Shown here: positions 62,666-64,000 of the stretch, one piece after another | Position numbering within the stretch: the first letter of the stretch is position 1 | How the letters are laid out: every line of letters starts with the position of its first letter | DNA from: Allomuricauda sp. | Lineage (GTDB): Bacteria > Bacteroidota > Bacteroidia > Flavobacteriales > Flavobacteriaceae | Direction of reading: 5' to 3' | DNA: 64,000 nucleotides | Assembly: GCF_002699205.1 (NCBI RefSeq) | Contig: NZ_PABT01000029.1 | Span: 30,126-94,125, forward strand | The notes under the pieces: model-generated | Databases searched by the model: none | Seen by the model: the letters and a program-made list of their open reading frames with translations, nothing else | Told to the model about the DNA's origin: nothing | Program-made: the position numbers and the translations under genes

Positions 62666-63850
62666 TTAATTATATAAATATTTATTTCTACTTTCAATCA
62701 GATGTTCAAAATTTGGATATTTTCTATATCTTTTCGTATTCAATTCTTTTAGAACTTTTATTCTGAAATCTTTATTTTCAAGTTTTTTCACTGTTGAATT
62801 ATTCTCAAAATATTCCATTTGAATTTTATACCTTCTGAAAAACTCTTTCTCAAAATCTTTTGAAACAAGTCCATCATAAAACTCTATTAAATCGTGATTT
62901 TCTATTGGTTCATAAAATACAAAACCATCAAATACGTCGCTATAGCAATCAACATTAGTGATTTTTTGTAAATCAAAATCATCTTTTCCGAAAATTGAGT
63001 TTTTAAAATCAAAGCCTATATTATCTATCTCTAAATAGTTAAATGAAGCATCCCATTTTCCATCGTGAATGAGGTCATAAATCAATTTGTTCTCTTTTGT
63101 ATAAAAAATTGGTCTATTTGAAACAACAAAAAATGCACGTTTACCAAAATAATCAGATAAATATTTTCCAGCATTTTGTTGAATTGTTCCATTATTGTAA
63201 TGTGAATGAACTTTATATGCGTGTCTGATATTTAAAATTATTAGAGCTTTTTTATTATCAGAATGTAAGTTATTGTACTTATTGATAATATTAGCTGCTA
63301 TTAAACTATCTCTTGGTTCAATTTCAATTTCATATTCTTGTTTATAATCTTTTGCAGTATGTACTTTTTCCCAATCAAATTCAGAATCCGAAGGATAAAG
63401 TGAAATTTGATTTTCAGAGTTATCGTTGATATTATAAATTGTTCTTAAAAAATAATGATAATTAAATCTTTCCCAAATAAAATATGAAGTAGAATTTCGT
63501 TGGAATTCGTTAAGTTTTTTTTCAACATAAATGCTATCCAAATCTCTTATTTTAAGAAAATCAGTTATTTCAGGCTGTAAATTTATAACTCCAATTTCTG
63601 TAAAAATGTTTTCAATATTTTCTTTAAAGTAATCATCAGATATAATTTCCTTTATTAATTCATATTGTGAAAATTCACTATGGTCTCTCTCACATAGTAC
63701 TACGATATCGTGTTTTTTAAATTTTTCTAAAATATAATCTTTTGCAGATTTTTTTTCTACTGTTTTTAAATAATCAACATATGGTTTTATTTCAGCATTT
63801 TGCGAACATCCCAAAAGTGGCAAAAGAAAGATTAATAATAGTTTTTTCAT
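62666..63850 (-). CDS. Lipoprotein, possible Tiki/erythromycin-esterase-like fold
   Basis: 394 residues, strongly AT-rich. The preferred start MKKLLLIFLLPLLGCSQN gives a lipobox (LLGC). The frame continues upstream to 63883, but those codons lack a signal. Ordered motifs are VVLCERDHSEFSQYELIKEI (E, D, H), NIFTEIGVINLQPEI, FIWERFNYHYFLR, ILNIRHAYKVHSHY and FFVVSNRPIFY. The early E-x-D-H-x-E and a later RHAYK recall the Tiki/ChaN and erythromycin-esterase superfamily (LGE.xH and RH motifs), but the match is loose. Bounded upstream by a palindrome (P3); downstream is the IS/S9 composite. Confidence 0.68.
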   Translation of the reverse strand: MKKLLLIFLLPLLGCSQNAEIKPYVDYLKTVEKKSAKDYILEKFKKHDIVVLCERDHSEFSQYELIKEIISDDYFKENIENIFTEIGVINLQPEITDFLKIRDLDSIYVEKKLNEFQRNSTSYFIWERFNYHYFLRTIYNINDNSENQISLYPSDSEFDWEKVHTAKDYKQEYEIEIEPRDSLIAANIINKYNNLHSDNKKALIILNIRHAYKVHSHYNNGTIQQNAGKYLSDYFGKRAFFVVSNRPIFYTKENKLIYDLIHDGKWDASFNYLEIDNIGFDFKNSIFGKDDFDLQKITNVDCYSDVFDGFVFYEPIENHDLIEFYDGLVSKDFEKEFFRRYKIQMEYFENNSTVKKLENKDFRIKVLKELNTKRYRKYPNFEHLIESRNKYLYN

Positions 63851-63867
63851 AATTACTAATTCGGTTT

Positions 63868-63976
63868 TCAACATTGTGTACAAAGGCCACTCGGCTATGG
63901 TGAGTAGCGTTGCGAGCTTGCTCGCAAGAGCTATTGGTAGCCATTAGACGCTGATTCGCTATAGCCGCAAGTTGGG
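63868..63976. repeat. attC-like palindrome P3
   Basis: CAAC near 63868 and GTTG near 63971 bracket a region with a perfect TTGCGAGC/GCTCGCAA stem (63910-63917, 63920-63927) and an outer GGCTA/TAGCC pair (63893-63897, 63938-63942). The layout resembles a long attC site upstream of the 62666-63850 gene. No gene is seen from 63851 to the window end. Confidence 0.5.
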
Positions 63977-64000
63977 AAAAGTGCAAATTCTTACCCTGCG

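Overview
The window comes from a marine-type Flavobacteriaceae chromosome, most like Muricauda/Flagellimonas/Allomuricauda in gene content. The evidence is a fused SecDF, type IX secretion sorting domains, SusC/SusD proteins, a Rho with a large Asn/Gln/Lys-rich insertion, short-form ProS, DUF4293 next to rho, and Bacteroidetes-type promoters (TTG, about 19 bases, TAnnTTTG). No database search was possible; names rest on recognised motifs and gene order.

Bases 1-43,600 are mostly core genome: the 3' end of asnB, gyrB, a DUF6588 barrel protein, mdh, secDF; then on the minus strand yidD, lgt, a DUF192 lipoprotein, a double-ATPase ABC protein and a TreT-like trehalose synthase; an aldehyde dehydrogenase/DUF779 pair with a divergent AraC regulator; cysS, folE; two tandem T9SS type B secreted proteins; a FadL-like porin and a very low-complexity lipoprotein; proS, tRNA-Glu and rpsT; two paralogous membrane proteins with a lipoprotein; rho and DUF4293; a PqqB-like metallo-beta-lactamase-fold lipoprotein with a phosphodiesterase; truA and an MsbA-like exporter; folP-cdaA-DUF3667; DUF1599-DoxX-tpiA-prmA-clpS. 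Genes are tightly packed, often overlapping by 4 bases, and most operon ends carry clear hairpin terminators.

Bases 42,146-52,887 form an accessory nutrient-acquisition locus: a MocR/GabR-type PLP-dependent regulator, a divergent SusC/SusD pair, a secreted lipoprotein, a fibronectin-III lipoprotein whose C-terminal domain looks like a zinc hydrolase, and an exported N-acyl-D-amino-acid deacylase. No glycoside hydrolase is present. I infer uptake and processing of a D-amino-acid-containing polymer or N-acylated amino acids rather than a glycan. Two direct repeats of ATTGGTATGC lie immediately upstream of the regulator and resemble GabR operator half-sites.

Bases 52,900-64,000 are a decaying and mobile region. 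Two divergent genes (an amidohydrolase and a large TonB-plug/MG2-type protein) have both lost their 5' halves at a single junction; a C-terminal stub of an alpha/beta hydrolase follows. An intact S9 peptidase is followed by two further copies of its 3' end, each fused to the left end of an IS1182-type element; one is also fused to the C-terminus of an IS110-type transposase. Around these lie AT-rich minus-strand genes (deoxyribonucleotidase, DUF6090 and unknown proteins), several separated by imperfect palindromes with CAAC/GTTG ends that resemble integron attC sites, suggesting a cassette array without a visible integrase.
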